DNA of 64,000 bases from contig OZ014413.1 of NCBI GenBank assembly GCA_963965975.1, forward strand, positions 2,552,001-2,616,000. The letters are read 5' to 3'. The number at the start of each line of letters is the position of its first letter. The first letter of the stretch is position 1. Positions 36,101 to 49,317 of this stretch are shown here, one piece after another. Both the position numbers and the translations under genes were made by a program. Under the pieces are notes generated by a model. It did no database searches. It was not told the DNA's origin and saw nothing but the letters and a program-made list of their open reading frames with translations. Origin of the DNA: Xestospongia bergquistia. Taxonomy: Eukaryota; Porifera; Demospongiae; Haplosclerida; Petrosiidae.

Positions 36101-37134
36101 ACCACAATGGCAACATGTTACTGTACTCAAACAACAATAAACACTAACGTGTACCTTGAATCATTTCATAGAGTCCTAAAAATATTGTACTTAAACCACA
36201 AATTAAATAGAAGAATTGACAATTTACTTGTTACTTTATTAAGAGTAGTAAGAGATAAGGTATTTGAACGTTTTCGTAAACAAGAAATGGGAAAAAAATC
36301 ACATAGAATATGTGAGGTAAACAAACACCACAAGAGAGCTCTTTTGTTAATTGTCTTCTGTTCCACAAATTGATAATACAAAATGGAAAGTACAATCACA
36401 ATCATCTCCTGACACAAAATATGGGATTGAGAAAGCTCAAGAAAATTGTGGATGTAAGCTTCGATGAAATCTGTCACCATAACTACGCTTGCACTTGCTT
36501 AGATTCTATTTTACACACAACAGTATGTAAACATGTTCACCTTGTACATATGAAATATATGCAAAAAGACATAAACAGTATTTCAGAAGATACTACTCTG
36601 CTAACTGATACTTACTCCTACTGTTATCTAACAAGAAACCTAACACATCTTTGACACAAACTAAAACAAGCTTGTTAAAGAAACTTCAAAAACTTGAATC
36701 ACTAGTTACTAACTGTCAAAATGTAGATGCCATTCAGACTTCTAGCAGGCACGTTCCAGCTGCTATCTCTGTAATAACTGTTATAAACCAACAAAGCACT
36801 GAAAAAAAGCTACCTGTTAAACAAAAGTGTCACTGAATCAAAACTCTGAACATCAACATTTTTTTTCTACAAAAAAGAGAAGGTACAGTTCTACTCCAAC
36901 TCTGTCGAGGCCTACTGTTAAAGAAATAAATAAAATTAAAAAAGACCTTGAGACTGCTGACGTAAAATTCTGTGGTAGCTGTTTGAAATATGACAGAACT
37001 ACTGTTGATATTGTTGAATGAATACAGTGTGATATATGCACAGTATCGTTGCATCTCTATTGCACACAACCACAACTAACTACTATACCAGCTAATTATA
37101 TATGTCATTTTTGTAACATCAAAGAAACAAAATG
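33160..37134 (+). mobile_element. Decayed Mutator-like (MULE) DNA transposon encoding two protease-like domains, C2H2, SWIM and PHD fingers
   Basis: Pieces in order on the plus strand. 33,160-33,860: USP-like region with zinc-binding pairs TCNKC and CGSCGES. 34,060-34,660: Ulp1-like cysteine-protease region (INHAECHWTLL, then QTNGVD and GVFVTQFAYCR). 35,150-35,400: two C2H2 fingers (CSICGRGYSFRSGLSKHMRS; CTLCNSR then LLLHLQSNH). 35,400-36,350: MULE transposase parts (FYEWKEDFETTTHSLFVLKC; TNVYLESFHRVLKILYLNHK; NRRIDNLLVTLLRVVRD). 36,370-36,650: SWIM finger (YACTCLDSILHTTVCKHVH). 36,950-37,130: PHD finger (CGSCLKYD, CDICTVSLHLYC, CHFC). The frame changes repeatedly and much of the DDE core near 35,885 appears missing. 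It is an old, inactive copy. Precise ends and inverted repeats were not found. Confidence 0.75.
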
Positions 37135-39116
37135 ATTTTAAAGTGTATAATATTTCTTTCTTACTTATGATTAGTGTTGTTATATCTTCTCAAATATATA
37201 CAAATCCGAGGCATAAGACTCTTTTTTATTATCTTTTGTTCCCTTGGTTACAACAGGTCGTCTTAAGTCTTAAGTGGCTCAATGTAGATCACGTGCGGTA
37301 CTACTCACGTGAGGTACACGCTATCAAAACCGAGAAAACAAGGGGTTAAATTTTTCGATAACCTCCAGCTAATGGCTATCGAACATGTACATGGAGAATG
37401 ATGCCTGGAGTCCTGGCATCACCGTAAAAGTGTCTGATAAAACTAGTAGCTGACGAAGGATCAATTGAAAGCATGAAATTCATACTAATATAATTATTAT
37501 GTATTACAATTGTAATCCTTACCTCTTAGATCCCAAACATAAACTACATGGAGTTACTGTATATAGAATATGTACATGTATATGTGGCATAGTATAGCAA
37601 CAACTACTGTTATATTACTAAGAAATACAGTGTAAACATTAAAAGACAATGATATTATCCAATTGACAATTTTATTATTGATAAATTCAGTAATAACAAA
37701 GAATAGCTGTGGATATCCTAATAGTTTAACAAAGCAACAGTCACCTCCCAATAATAATAATAGCAGTGTGAATAAGAGAAAGCAATGAATTTTCTTTAGT
37801 AGAACAAATGGGAATTAATGTTAACACTTTACATCTCAACTTGCATTTGTAAAAAGAGATGCATAACAATGTGAAGATTTTAATTCATCTATAATGTAGA
37901 AGTCTATTCATTAGAGTTGTCTATTCACAAATGAATTGACAATCTATAACAGATTTGTTTCTATACTCTGGTCTTACTAATTAAGAATCAAAGAAAATAT
38001 GTCAGAAATTTGTACAAAATAATGAGATAATACTCTTCCAGAATCTATTAAAGGATTTAGAAAAACTCTAACTAGAGTAAAGCTAATCCAGCATTATGTA
38101 TACTATTACACATATAAGTTTATAATGATGATGGAGTAGCACAAGCATTAGTTTGTTTGTATTTTCCATGTTAGTCTTTGTGGTTTGACTTTATTACTAA
38201 CAGACTAGTGGTGGAAAACCTGATCTATTCAGAAAAAGGACAAAATCATGAAGGTTACACATCCAATCCAATATGTCATCATTCATTTACGAAAGAGAGA
38301 GATCATGTTGTATGACTCTATTGCAGTATTAATTTCTTTAAATTAAAGACTTATTTATGGTGCTCAATGAACATATAATATATATTTTAGTTACAGATAA
38401 CTTTGAAGAGTATTTTTTTTCACTATATAACTGCAAAATTTACAAATTTTATTCATTTGTGTTCAGATTATGAAGTTAAAGTCTTATACTATGTTATCAT
38501 ATGATAGTCATCAATGACAATTACACCATCGATATTTTAAGAGATTGATCTCAGAAAGGAGCTTTGAGTACCAAAAAATCAAAAAATGTAGATTTAAATG
38601 GCAAGAAAAATACAGTAATGACTACAAAGTTGATTTTAAAAAAGGATCCCTCAGGAATGTAGAGATTTCTATTAATAAACCTATATAAAAGAGAAGTTAG
38701 GAGTAATTCTGTGAACAAAGAGGTAACAAAATTAGGACTGTATATAGTTTTATATAGGGTAAAGTTTTTCTTACTTGCTGGTGTCTGACAGAAAATAATC
38801 AATATAAGATATAATGTTAAGTACAATTTGTAGAGTATAGATGAAGAGCTATCATAAAAATAATAATAACCATGCAGTTTCTTGGCCTTTGAAGAGTTTC
38901 ATTTAATATAAATAGACCAGGAAAGATTTGAAGGCTAGACACTTAAGGCTAGACACTTAAACATGAATAATAATAATTCAATATATGTAACATTACAACA
39001 AAATTTATTTCAAATAAATTTGATCATTAAAGGTATGCACACATATCTAAACTAATAACAAAATATCACTCAACTAAATTTTTTTTAAAAATATCTTGTT
39101 TTCACAACACACAATA
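37135..39116. other. Non-coding; right part is the 3' flank of the mosaic gene, duplicated at ~48,800-49,320
   Basis: From about 38,390 to 39,116 the sequence matches 48,820-49,320 in the same orientation (AGATAACTTTGAAGA, TTACAAATTTTAT, AAAGAGCTAT, GACCAGGA). No exon recognised. Confidence 0.55.
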
Positions 39117-40845
39117 TTAGTTAGGCAAACGACATGGTTTGTTGTTCCAACAATGAAAGTTTCCAGGAAAGTTTATGTCAACTGGTATAATCTGTAATAG
39201 ATAATAAACATTTTATATAAAATAATTCTACACAATTCAACTGTTTTGTTATCTATTAAACATTGTCTAGTACAATATGATAATTGAATTTTCAACTCCA
39301 AAGGTGACATTTAAAATGAAATAACAAAAGTATCAATGTTATGGCTTATACAACGGATTGACGTATATAAGAGGTGCATTCTGACAATAAAAATTCTATG
39401 TCTGTAATAGCTCACTTCATTGTAGTCTTCAAGGAAACGTTGACGAACACATCTGCCCCATTCTATCATACAGACTTCATCAAATGGATTTTCACAATTT
39501 TGTGAACAATTAGAAGGCATTGGCAGTTCATTATATGAATAGTAACAAGCCTGACAATTAGTTATAGCACAATCATCAATCTCACAGTCAGAATTAGATC
39601 TAAAAGATTTACAATTATTTATAAATACAAATTTATAATTAGTACATACAATGAACAAATAGCATTTCTTTCAATTGTACAAAACTCCTTAGTACATGTT
39701 GGAGGACAATCTATGAAAAAATTTTGAAATATAAAAATTTATGGAAAATAAAATTTTAAGCACATGTATTATTTACTAACTGGAGCAGCTCTGTTGACAT
39801 TGATGTAGTGATAAAAAGTTATTTTCATTTCCATTGCAACCTCCATAAATAAATGTTTTACATAGTCTATTGTTAACATTATAAAAGTAGCGTGTAAAGG
39901 CACCTTGACATGGCCCACGAACAGGAGGTTGATGACAAAGACTTGAGTCTATATGGAAATTTATATAAAAACAGATTAGCAAAATAAATATTAAGTAAAA
40001 TTAATAAATGTGTAATAAATTGTTAACCAAAAATCAGATCCATGAAAAGACAAGTCTCATTATTAACTTAATTATGATATACAGTCTTACTTGAACAATT
40101 ACTAGGATGAACACATTGATTTTCATCTTTATCAATGAGTTGTCCTGGTGGACAACCACATCCTGGTCCATTTCCAATACAAAAAACATCAGGATCATCA
40201 CATGTTTTAGGACAGGTACGATTGTCTTGATATTCTTGACCTTCAATAGGGCAATCTTTAGAAAAGATATTACATGAAGTCAATTACTTCAACAATATAC
40301 TTAAAGTAAGTTTCTTATGAACTATAATCATATTCCATGTAATATATACCTCCACAAATGGGACAACCACATGTGTCATTTTGTGCTTTGATGATATTTG
40401 AACAGTTAGCAGGAACTGGATCACATGGAGGGCAATAACATTGATCAGGGTATACACATTTGTTACGGTAATCGTCCACAATCTGAATAATTATGAAAAT
40501 GAAGCTGATTGATTACAAAAAGTATAATGGGTATTTTTAAAAATCAACAATGTTTTCAGTTTCAACACTATTAATGGCAGCATTAAAGTTTTTTTTAAAA
40601 ATACTTTTGTTTGTCATTGGTAAATTGTACATGCAGTTGTCTTATTAAATAACAAGTTCATACAGTATATATATGTATATGTATATGGTAATAGTACACT
40701 TTCATTATTATGATCTACAAAGTCATGACAAGTTTATTGTATGCTCTTTTAGCAATGGTTTCACAATGTTTGACAGCTACTCCCTCTCTTTAATTAGTTA
40801 TAGTTTGGTGTTGCTATATGACCACATATTATATTTACTTCATTG

Positions 40846-40892
<47 letters not shown>

Positions 40893-42048
40893 TGACAATC
40901 AAGTAAAATAATCACAATAGGCAAATTCAAATTAACCCCTTAAATGATTATAGACACTCTGGCATATATTAAATATGCTATAGGCATTAAAAGAATTTAT
41001 GCAATATATATATATTATATAGTCTTAAAGGACATAGGTATTAAGCATTATATTATATTTTAAGCATTAGTTAGGGACTTCTTAAATATGCTTACTTGTC
41101 CAGCAGGACATGCACAACCAGGCTTACAGTGAGGCAAACAGACAATTTGTGCATTCATCTTTCGACTGCTACATGTATCAACACATGTAGAACCACAAGG
41201 TTTAAATATAGCACCTTCTACACTGCATCCTAAACAATGATAACATAACATAAATTAATTTGTAAAAATATTTCAATGTATTTATATTATTGAGGTAGAA
41301 CTTACTGCATTGATCTGTGACATCAGTTCCATTTTCTATAAAGGTTGCTTTGCATTGCCCACAGTTGTCAATAACACATTGAGCATTGGGAAAATTTGAA
41401 CAACTTTGAAGATTACAAAGACTTTCTGGACAAAACATTTGTGGTTTATTAGGAGGACATGAAACTATGAAACATCAATTTAATATTATCATTCATTTAT
41501 CATACTTACAACAACTACTTGTAACATCATGACCAGAAGTGTTGTAGAAACGTGCTGAACATTGACCACAACTATAAGATACACAAGTTGTATTAGGTAA
41601 ATTCAGACATTGTGCAATTATGCATGGATCATATAGACATTGTACTGGTTCAACATTTTTCTCACACTTAAAACCTAGATTAGAACAAAGTCAAGTTTAT
41701 AGTTGACATAATACATTTACTTACCACATTGCTTCAGACATTTTGATAAACTTTCAAAGTTGTTTTGGTTACCTCCACAACCTCCATATGTAAATTCAAA
41801 ACACCTACCAGCTGCCCTGTTATAATACCATCTTGAAGAATTGTTATTACATGGACCACTATCTGGGACAAGAGAACACAAGTCTAGAAAAATAAAATAA
41901 CACTGAAACTGCTAGGAACATGAAATCTAAGGTTGTTTAAGACTGTGTGCCATGTGCTATGTAGAGCACTTTTCTGAAGTATAGCACTTAAAGAATAAAG
42001 GTCATATTATCTTATTTATAAGTTGTCTACATACACATAAATATACAC

Positions 42049-42120
<72 letters not shown>

Positions 42121-45100
42121 CAAAGGAATAAGTCAATATATAGTTGCTTAAATTATTCATTTGTGCTAGAAATCTGTTTGAATATACTTTTGGGCTTGTA
42201 GACTTTTTAAGCAAATATTAATGCTGAATGTTTTTAAAAATAGTACTAATAAATAAAACTGCATAGGTTTAAACCATCATCTTGGAAGTTAGTCTTTTCA
42301 CTTAATGATAAATTCAATGGAAATGTCACTGAGCTAATCATACTTTTAATATAAATGTCTACATTAAAATAATTATTTTGCTTAAGTAAACTAAGTGAAT
42401 TGCTAGTATAATAAGTGCATTCTTGAATATTCTATAGAATGACACGTACCATTTCCAATACCAGTTACATAATATATGTTATTGTATCATATATTATTTA
42501 ATAAGTAATGCATTATTTAGTAAATCGCAAGTTATTTAACAAAAAAATAAGCACTAAAAAGTAAACCATAACTTGTTAATTGTACCATTGAATGCATTTA
42601 ATTTTCATACAAATGGCCCTCCTTATAATTCTTAAATGCAACTTCAGTTAAAAGGAAAAATCTAAAATAAATATTTGTTAGTCAACATATGCTAGTCTAT
42701 AAGTCTATATTCATTCATGTACAATGATAACCTAATAGACTTAGTAGTAGTTACAGTGTCCTTCATTCCTTCATATAGCTCTAGGATGATATCATTGAAT
42801 TGTATTCAAGACTTAGTAAGTGTGATGATAGTATAGAATGATAATTAAGCTTTAGCGGTTATGCTATTCCTTGTGTAGGATGGTAGCATGGAATGATAAA
42901 TTGATAATTAAGCTTTAGCAGTTATGATAAATGTTAACTCCATCATGTAGGATGATGCATAAAATGATAATTAAGCTTTAGCAGCTATGATAAGTGTTTA
43001 TTCCTTGTGTAGGATGATAGCATAGAATGATAATTATGCTTTAGCAGTTATGATAAATGTCAACTCGGATGATGCATAAAATGATAATTAAGCTTTAGCA
43101 GCTACGATAAGTGTCTATCCCTTGTGTAGGATGATAGCATGGAATGATAATTAAGCTTTAGCAGTTATTTACTGATGGATGATAGGATGATAGCATAAAA
43201 TGATAATATAATTATAGATTTCTCTGTACTTATAGACAATCTTTTTCTGATCTAGGTATAAAAACAAAGGTTTTTTACATGTTATGCATTTGTGTTATGA
43301 ATTGAATTGTTACTTGGCCTAAGAAATCACATTTGTATTTCTGCTAGAATGTTATAATATAATGCCACAATGGAACCATGCCTATATGGTGTGCTGTTTG
43401 TGTCAAAATTGAAGTAAATTAAACATGTTATGATATCCTTTTTAATGCTCATTATTTGTTAAATAACTTGTGATTTACAAAATAATGCATGATTTATTAC
43501 TTAACATATGATTTAGTAGATAATGCATGATTTATTAAATAAATAAAAAGTAAATCAACAGCTATTTAATAATGACTTATTTATTATATTAAGATAATTT
43601 TCCAATTTTGACACAAATGATGCCCCACATGTCCACAATCAACATGCTGATGATGAAGGAGAATACATTGTAATGAAGAATATACAGTGTAGTTTCTATA
43701 CATTAAATTTTTGGTCTTATTTCAAAATATGCTACTGGAAGTCACATTATACTTTAGTCTTACCACAGAATTCTGTAACATCAATGTTTCCCATTAAATA
43801 TCTTGGTGAACAATCACTACACTCATCAAGGAAACAAATAGCATCAGGATAGGCAGTACAAACACTAGAATCACATACATTTGAGCTACATTTCTTTGGT
43901 TTGACGCCAAATGGACATCCTAAATAACCATGAAAAATGAGATTAGTGCATAAACCTTTTAAGACTTACGACAATTATCATGGCATTCACCAAGAGATTG
44001 AAATCGGTTCTCATTTCCCTTACAACCACCATATGCAAATATTTCACACTGACCAGAACTGATATTATAAAACCAACGAGGAAAGGCACCTTTGCAAGTT
44101 CCAACTTCAGGGGGTTGATGACAGAGAGCTATAAATTATGATAATTAAATGTCACTAAATTTCCAAAAGCTATGTTTAAACCAGTAATATACAATATTTA
44201 TGAACCTATAAGAATGTATTTTTGTCATCTCTCCTTTTTACTTACATTTTAGTTCTTCACGGCAAAAATCTCCACTTAAACCTGGTAGACATTTACAGAT
44301 ATAACTTCCAGCATGATATTGACATGTACCACCATTACAAGGGTTAGGATCACAAGGCAAAAACACTATTATGATGAATAATTACAAAGTTGTACATTGA
44401 GTATAATTACCAGTAATATTACAAGTGTCTCCAGTATAACCTTCACTACAAACACAGACATTAGTATCCACACAAACACCATGAATACAAGGTGGACTGC
44501 AACTTACTGCATGAGCACAATAAAATGAGAAATTAATGGTAATAGTAACCTGGCTTGGACAGATTAAGAAGCTCTTCAAATTCTTGTTCTGCTTGGATTG
44601 TAGCTTCACCGATCTCAACTCTTCCAGTAGCTGCTATGTCAAACTTACAGTACTCATCATCACCGCAAATTTCATCAGCTTTTTGTTTCAGGGAGGGATC
44701 AGAGAAGGTAGGTTCATATGCAGGAGTAAAAAATGGAAAGTAAAATGTTGACCAATTTTGACCAAATTGATAAGTGAAAAGACTGTCTCTAGAATTAGTA
44801 ATGATCCCTACAAAACAGCAATGAAGTTAAATTTTACTTAAAATATTCTTAGATTTCTCACATGTGACACCAAATTCTTCATGTATTTTACGCAAAGTAG
44901 AGTTCAGAGGTAACATTGGTTTATTTCCATTTGGAGTAAGATCATCTGTCTTATCACCATTATATGGACCCAATAGTCCTTGAGTTTTATTTTGATAACT
45001 CCTTGGAAGGCTAACAACTATGACAGACATGAAACCATTCTGTTCTTTAGCTTCTATAAAAGCACCACTGGAGAAAGTAGCACTTAATGTTTTGTTACCA

Positions 45101-48100
45101 GAATCTGTGACTGTAACATTGTCAAATTCCTGACTCTTTAACTCATCAAAATTAATTCTTCTCCCATTAATAAGAACAATTATGTCTGTGATATTGTTAG
45201 CTGTTTGTATTTCAAACTGAACTATATTAGAGTTCTCTTCTTTAACTACAAAAGCTGAGAAGACAGTACCTTTTGCAGCATCTCCCATTAAAGTCTTTGC
45301 TTCAACCATTCTTCCTTGAAGTGTAAAGGATTGGTCATTTGTCTCAATAAGAACAAACTCGCCCTTTCCATTAAATGTGTATTTGTGTTGATCAAGTGTC
45401 ACAATGTGAGGATCACCAATTTGCCTAGCTATTAAAAAGTTAAATACGCATTAGTTGTTAAAATCTTAAAATTATAGTCATTTAAATAATACCAAAAAAG
45501 AAACTAGAATTATCTATCTATCATTGCAATAAACTCTAAAATAACCTCTTTATTAGCACATATAGAGGATAATTGTTTTAATATTGATTGTTACTTTACC
45601 AGGTTGTGGAGGTACGTAAGCATTTCCATTATCTGAAGGACGTCTATCATAGTAAGCACGACAATTAGGTAGAGTTCCTTTACAACAGTGGATAAATGGC
45701 AGAACATCTTCAAATTGATGATTAATCAAATCAGTGAAATAATTTAATCCAGTACTTCCAACTATGGACACTTTTTTCACTGATCCTCCAGTTGGTGATC
45801 CAAAAATTAATATATCATTATCATCATAGCAGCATTCATTACTTGTTCCTCCAGCATTCCTGAATATGTGATATGACAATACAATGATTGTTGAAAAATT
45901 TAATGATATTTGCACTAAGATAAAGGAGAAATTTCAGTATACACTTACCTTGTTCTTTGATTAAAACATTTGGAGGCTCCATTATGAAAAAAACTCATTA
46001 ACTTCGTGTTTGTTACTCCGATAAAGCCACTGATGATTGATTCAGCTTGAAAACCGAATCTTGGACATGGAAAATTTGAACGCACTGCATTATATAGCAG
46101 TTGATCATTATCTATATCGCGTGGTTCATTGTCACTCCATGTAACACATGCAGAGTGTAGCACAGCATCACTAGATGTTATCCATATAATATCTGTCCAT
46201 TGAGTGACTCTTCTATCTGCTCTATTAAAGGGTTTAAAACTACCTTTAGCTTCAATAGATATGATGGCAACCTGAGCAGCTTCGCCAGATATCATGGGCA
46301 ACGTGACAGCAGCTAAACCATTATTATCTACATCACTGATTAGTGTATCCTGTAGTTTAAGAACATCATTTGACATCTGGAAGATGTATAACTTAATATC
46401 AATGTTTAAATCTGAAGCCTGAACAGATTGCAATTGTTCAAATGACGTAGTCAAAGACTCTGGTGACCATGTTAGAGTTATTTCCTCATTAGCATAAAAA
46501 AGTAGTTTGTCAGAACTTATACTAACTTGATTGTTACCTGCAATTGGATCTAGAAAAAATAATATAATTTTTACATCATATGATATTTAACAAACTGGAA
46601 TAAAACGTTGTTGTCTCAAGATATAGATTTGATTCATGATATAATTTCACAGATACTTGACCAGCTTTAGCCAATTTAGGTGTAATACATATAGCATAAT
46701 TCTGATCAAGAACATCACAGTCGACTTCAGTGTCATAAAATGACACTTTGACGTCATCATCTACTTCAAAAGTAGGCCCAGAGATTAATACAGGTACTCC
46801 TCCAAGAATGTGACCATACCCAGGTTTAATTTGTAGGGGATCTGTATTATATATATAAAATAGTTACAAACTAGAAGTTTTACTTACCAAAAACAAGTTT
46901 GTTAATGCTTACACCAGCACTATAAGAATAACCACTAGACACACTAAATCCATATACAAGTGTGCTAAATTTAGATGTTGATGATAGTGTATGAGAATCA
47001 AGACCACTAACTGTTATTGGTACTTGCGCACCATAGCCAAAAATGTTCCCATTACTATCATAAATTGTGTTCCATGTTAGTGATAGTGATTGTCCATCCA
47101 TTTCAATTGTAATTTTGCTTTCAGCTGCTATGTTAATGTAGTGTGCTGTGAAATCAAATTCAAGTGAAATAAACGAAAGACTCATTGAGTAATGATCAAT
47201 GGGAGGTATCATTGAAATAACAGGATCACCATTATTGCCAACATTATAACTAGGTCCTAGTTGAGCGACTAAAACAGGTTTGTTACTAACTAAGGAACAA
47301 TAGATACCATTGTTGGAGGACAGCACACTGACATCTCCAGCATTTGACAAGAGTATAACTAAACGTGAAGCCACACTACTACCACAGGTGTATTTTATAA
47401 TAGTTTCACTATTAGCAGCAATAACTTTGTAGTACTGTCTTGGTCTACTACTATATGGGGTGAGAAGAAATCGTTTACCCCATGTCACAGTGGGTGGTAT
47501 CTGCATAGTGAGATGTTCACAACAGCAACCACTAGGTACATTACCACATTCATGTCCACTGATCACGGTAAGTGGTTTATCAGATACTATACTAGTTCCA
47601 CTGAGATCAAGTGGTGAGGTAAACATAAATGTTTGCAATCTGTGAATACTAATTGTGTATGGAGTTCCAGCTGTAACAGTTATTAAGGGACTATTTGAGT
47701 CCTGGATATCCTGAGGAACAGAAACACTTTGAGAAGGAATAATGGTGACTGTAGTGTCATCACTATTTCCAACAAGCAGTACTTCACTTGATACATCAGA
47801 AACAATAGTTCCAGTAGACACTGCATAATATTGGTATTTATTTATTGCAAAATCGTTTTCAAAAGCCAGATATTCACCAACTGTATATAATTCATAGTTA
47901 ACCACTAGTAATGAGATAGGAAAAGACTCAGAGGTAACGAAAATCCCTTTTTGACGATTGGAGTAACTGCTATCTGTAGTAACATACAGACTAGGTGAGT
48001 ATCTGTCCTTTCGTGGAGTTGTTTTACTAACTTCACCACTTGCTGTATTACCATTAAACAGCTCAACATTGTAACGGACTGGCATTGAAGAAGTAGTTGT

Positions 48101-48272
48101 AACGTACAACCACACATGACTCGTCGTGGCCTTGAAATTATTCAAAGCCCCGATATAGAATGAACCATAAACATAAGCAAAGTCACCTAGAATATATGCA
48201 ACACTTGATAATTAATATGAACTGTGTATGAAACTTACCAAAAAATATTATTAGTAATAGTACAGTCTTCAT
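39117..48272 (-). CDS. Large secreted mosaic protein: IgGFc-binding, IPT-like, AMOP, VWD, EGF, Kunitz, TIL modules
   Basis: About 21 exons on the minus strand: 48239-48272, 46888-48186, 46596-46841, 45949-46549, 45600-45859, 44838-45428, 44550-44807, 44411-44506, 44246-44365, 43970-44128, 43764-43919, 41725-41883, 41510-41674, 41306-41464, 41096-41229, 40350-40482, 40091-40255, 39781-39948, then less certain ~39665-39711, 39416-~39599, 39117-~39190; about 1,700 residues. In order: signal peptide MKTVLLLIIFFG; an IgGFc-binding N-terminal domain (SGHECGNVPSGCCCEH, TWGKRFLLTP); an IPT-like domain; AMOP (ACVTWSDNEPRD, ECCYDD, CCKGTLPNC); VWD (GDPHIVTLDQHKYTFNGKGE); two EGF; Kunitz (AFPRWFYNISSGQCEIFAYG); Cys-rich module; Kunitz; more Cys-rich and TIL modules; Kunitz (RYFYNVNNRLCKTFIYGGCN); Cys-rich tail. 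The IgGFc/AMOP/VWD head resembles FCGBP and SUSD2/mucin-4 proteins, mucus-like or adhesive; Kunitz and TIL modules usually inhibit proteases. Confidence 0.85.
40847..40889. repeat. (TA)n microsatellite
   Basis: Uninterrupted TA repeat in an intron of the mosaic gene. Confidence 0.9.
42055..42119. repeat. (TA)n microsatellite
   Basis: Long uninterrupted TA repeat in the large intron of the mosaic gene. Confidence 0.9.
42450..43630. mobile_element. Possible element: ~100-bp inverted repeats flanking a minisatellite
   Basis: 42,480-42,590 (TAATGCATTATTTAGTAAAT, AAGTTATTTAACAA, CATAACTTGTTAATT) is the imperfect reverse complement of about 43,425-43,540 (ATTTGTTAAATAACTTGTG, ATTTACAAAATAATGCATGA). 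The right arm is itself repetitive. No coding remnant. Inverted ends around a minisatellite are seen in some non-autonomous DNA elements. Boundaries uncertain. Confidence 0.4.
42780..43210. repeat. Minisatellite, ~60-bp unit, about 6-7 copies
   Basis: Units share AATGATAATTAAGCTTTAGC, AGTTATGATAA and TTGTGTAGGATGATAGCAT. The same unit fills 52,220-54,610 in the corresponding intron of the decayed duplicate. Confidence 0.85.
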
Positions 48273-49317
48273 TTTTCTGAATTATGACTAAATATGTGCG
48301 ATGCAGGTTATTATATAGCCTGAGTAGGCGTGACAAACCATCGCGTACAATGGCCACCCTATTAAATCTTTTACAACTATTATACTTTCGAATTACGTGA
48401 ACATTAATTTAAAAGCTTACCTAAGCATCTACCAGCCATTATTGAATCTTTACACATTTAATAAGATTTGAAAGAATTATAGAAAGCGTTGCTAAAGTGA
48501 AGAACTAGAAACAGCTAAAAACTCAAATTATACTAGCACGTACAATTGCGCAGATCGAGTTTTCCCAACAGTTTTAGGAGGTCAGAAGGTATTTTAAAAT
48601 AGCTTGAGAACATTATTAATATACAGTTTTCTTATTACTCTAAATTGCTCACGTGGTACATACATTTTTTAAAGCAAATTGTAGCAGTGTCATGTGATCG
48701 TGTCCGAAATCAATTAGAAAGTACATACCACGCCTACAAATATGTGCCGGAATTTGTGGTTTGATTTTTATAACTTACAGGCTAGTGAGGGAAAACAGAT
48801 TTTCCTATTCGGAAGAAGAACCAGATAACTTTGAAGAATGCTTTACTTCATTATATTACTGAAAAATTAACAAATTTTATTTATTTTTGTTAGGTTATAA
48901 AGTTGAGGTCTTTTACTATATCTTGTCATAATGATAGCCTCAACAATAATAAACTTATATTTTTTGTTGTCTAACATAAGTCGAACACAAAAAACTATAT
49001 ATCAATCAAGGATTAATGTTAAATACAATTTGATGAGTACAGATAAAGAGCTATGATAAAAATGACAATAACCAAGCAGTTTCTTGTCTTTTGATCATAA
49101 TCAGTTAATATAAAAAGACCAGGAGAGGTTGAAGGCTAGATACTTAAACAATGATGCTAATTCAATATATCTTAACATTGGGCCAAAATCCATTTTAATT
49201 TTTGCAATTTATTCAAATAAATTTGATCATTAAAAGTATGCACACATATCTAAATTAATAAGAAAACGTCAGTCAACTAATTTAATTTTTAAAAAAATAT
49301 CTTGTTTTCATAATACA
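48273..49317. other. 5' flank of the mosaic gene and duplicated 3' flank of the decayed copy
   Basis: 48,273 to about 48,780 should hold the mosaic gene promoter. From about 48,820 the sequence is a copy of 38,390-39,116. No other exon recognised. Confidence 0.5.
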
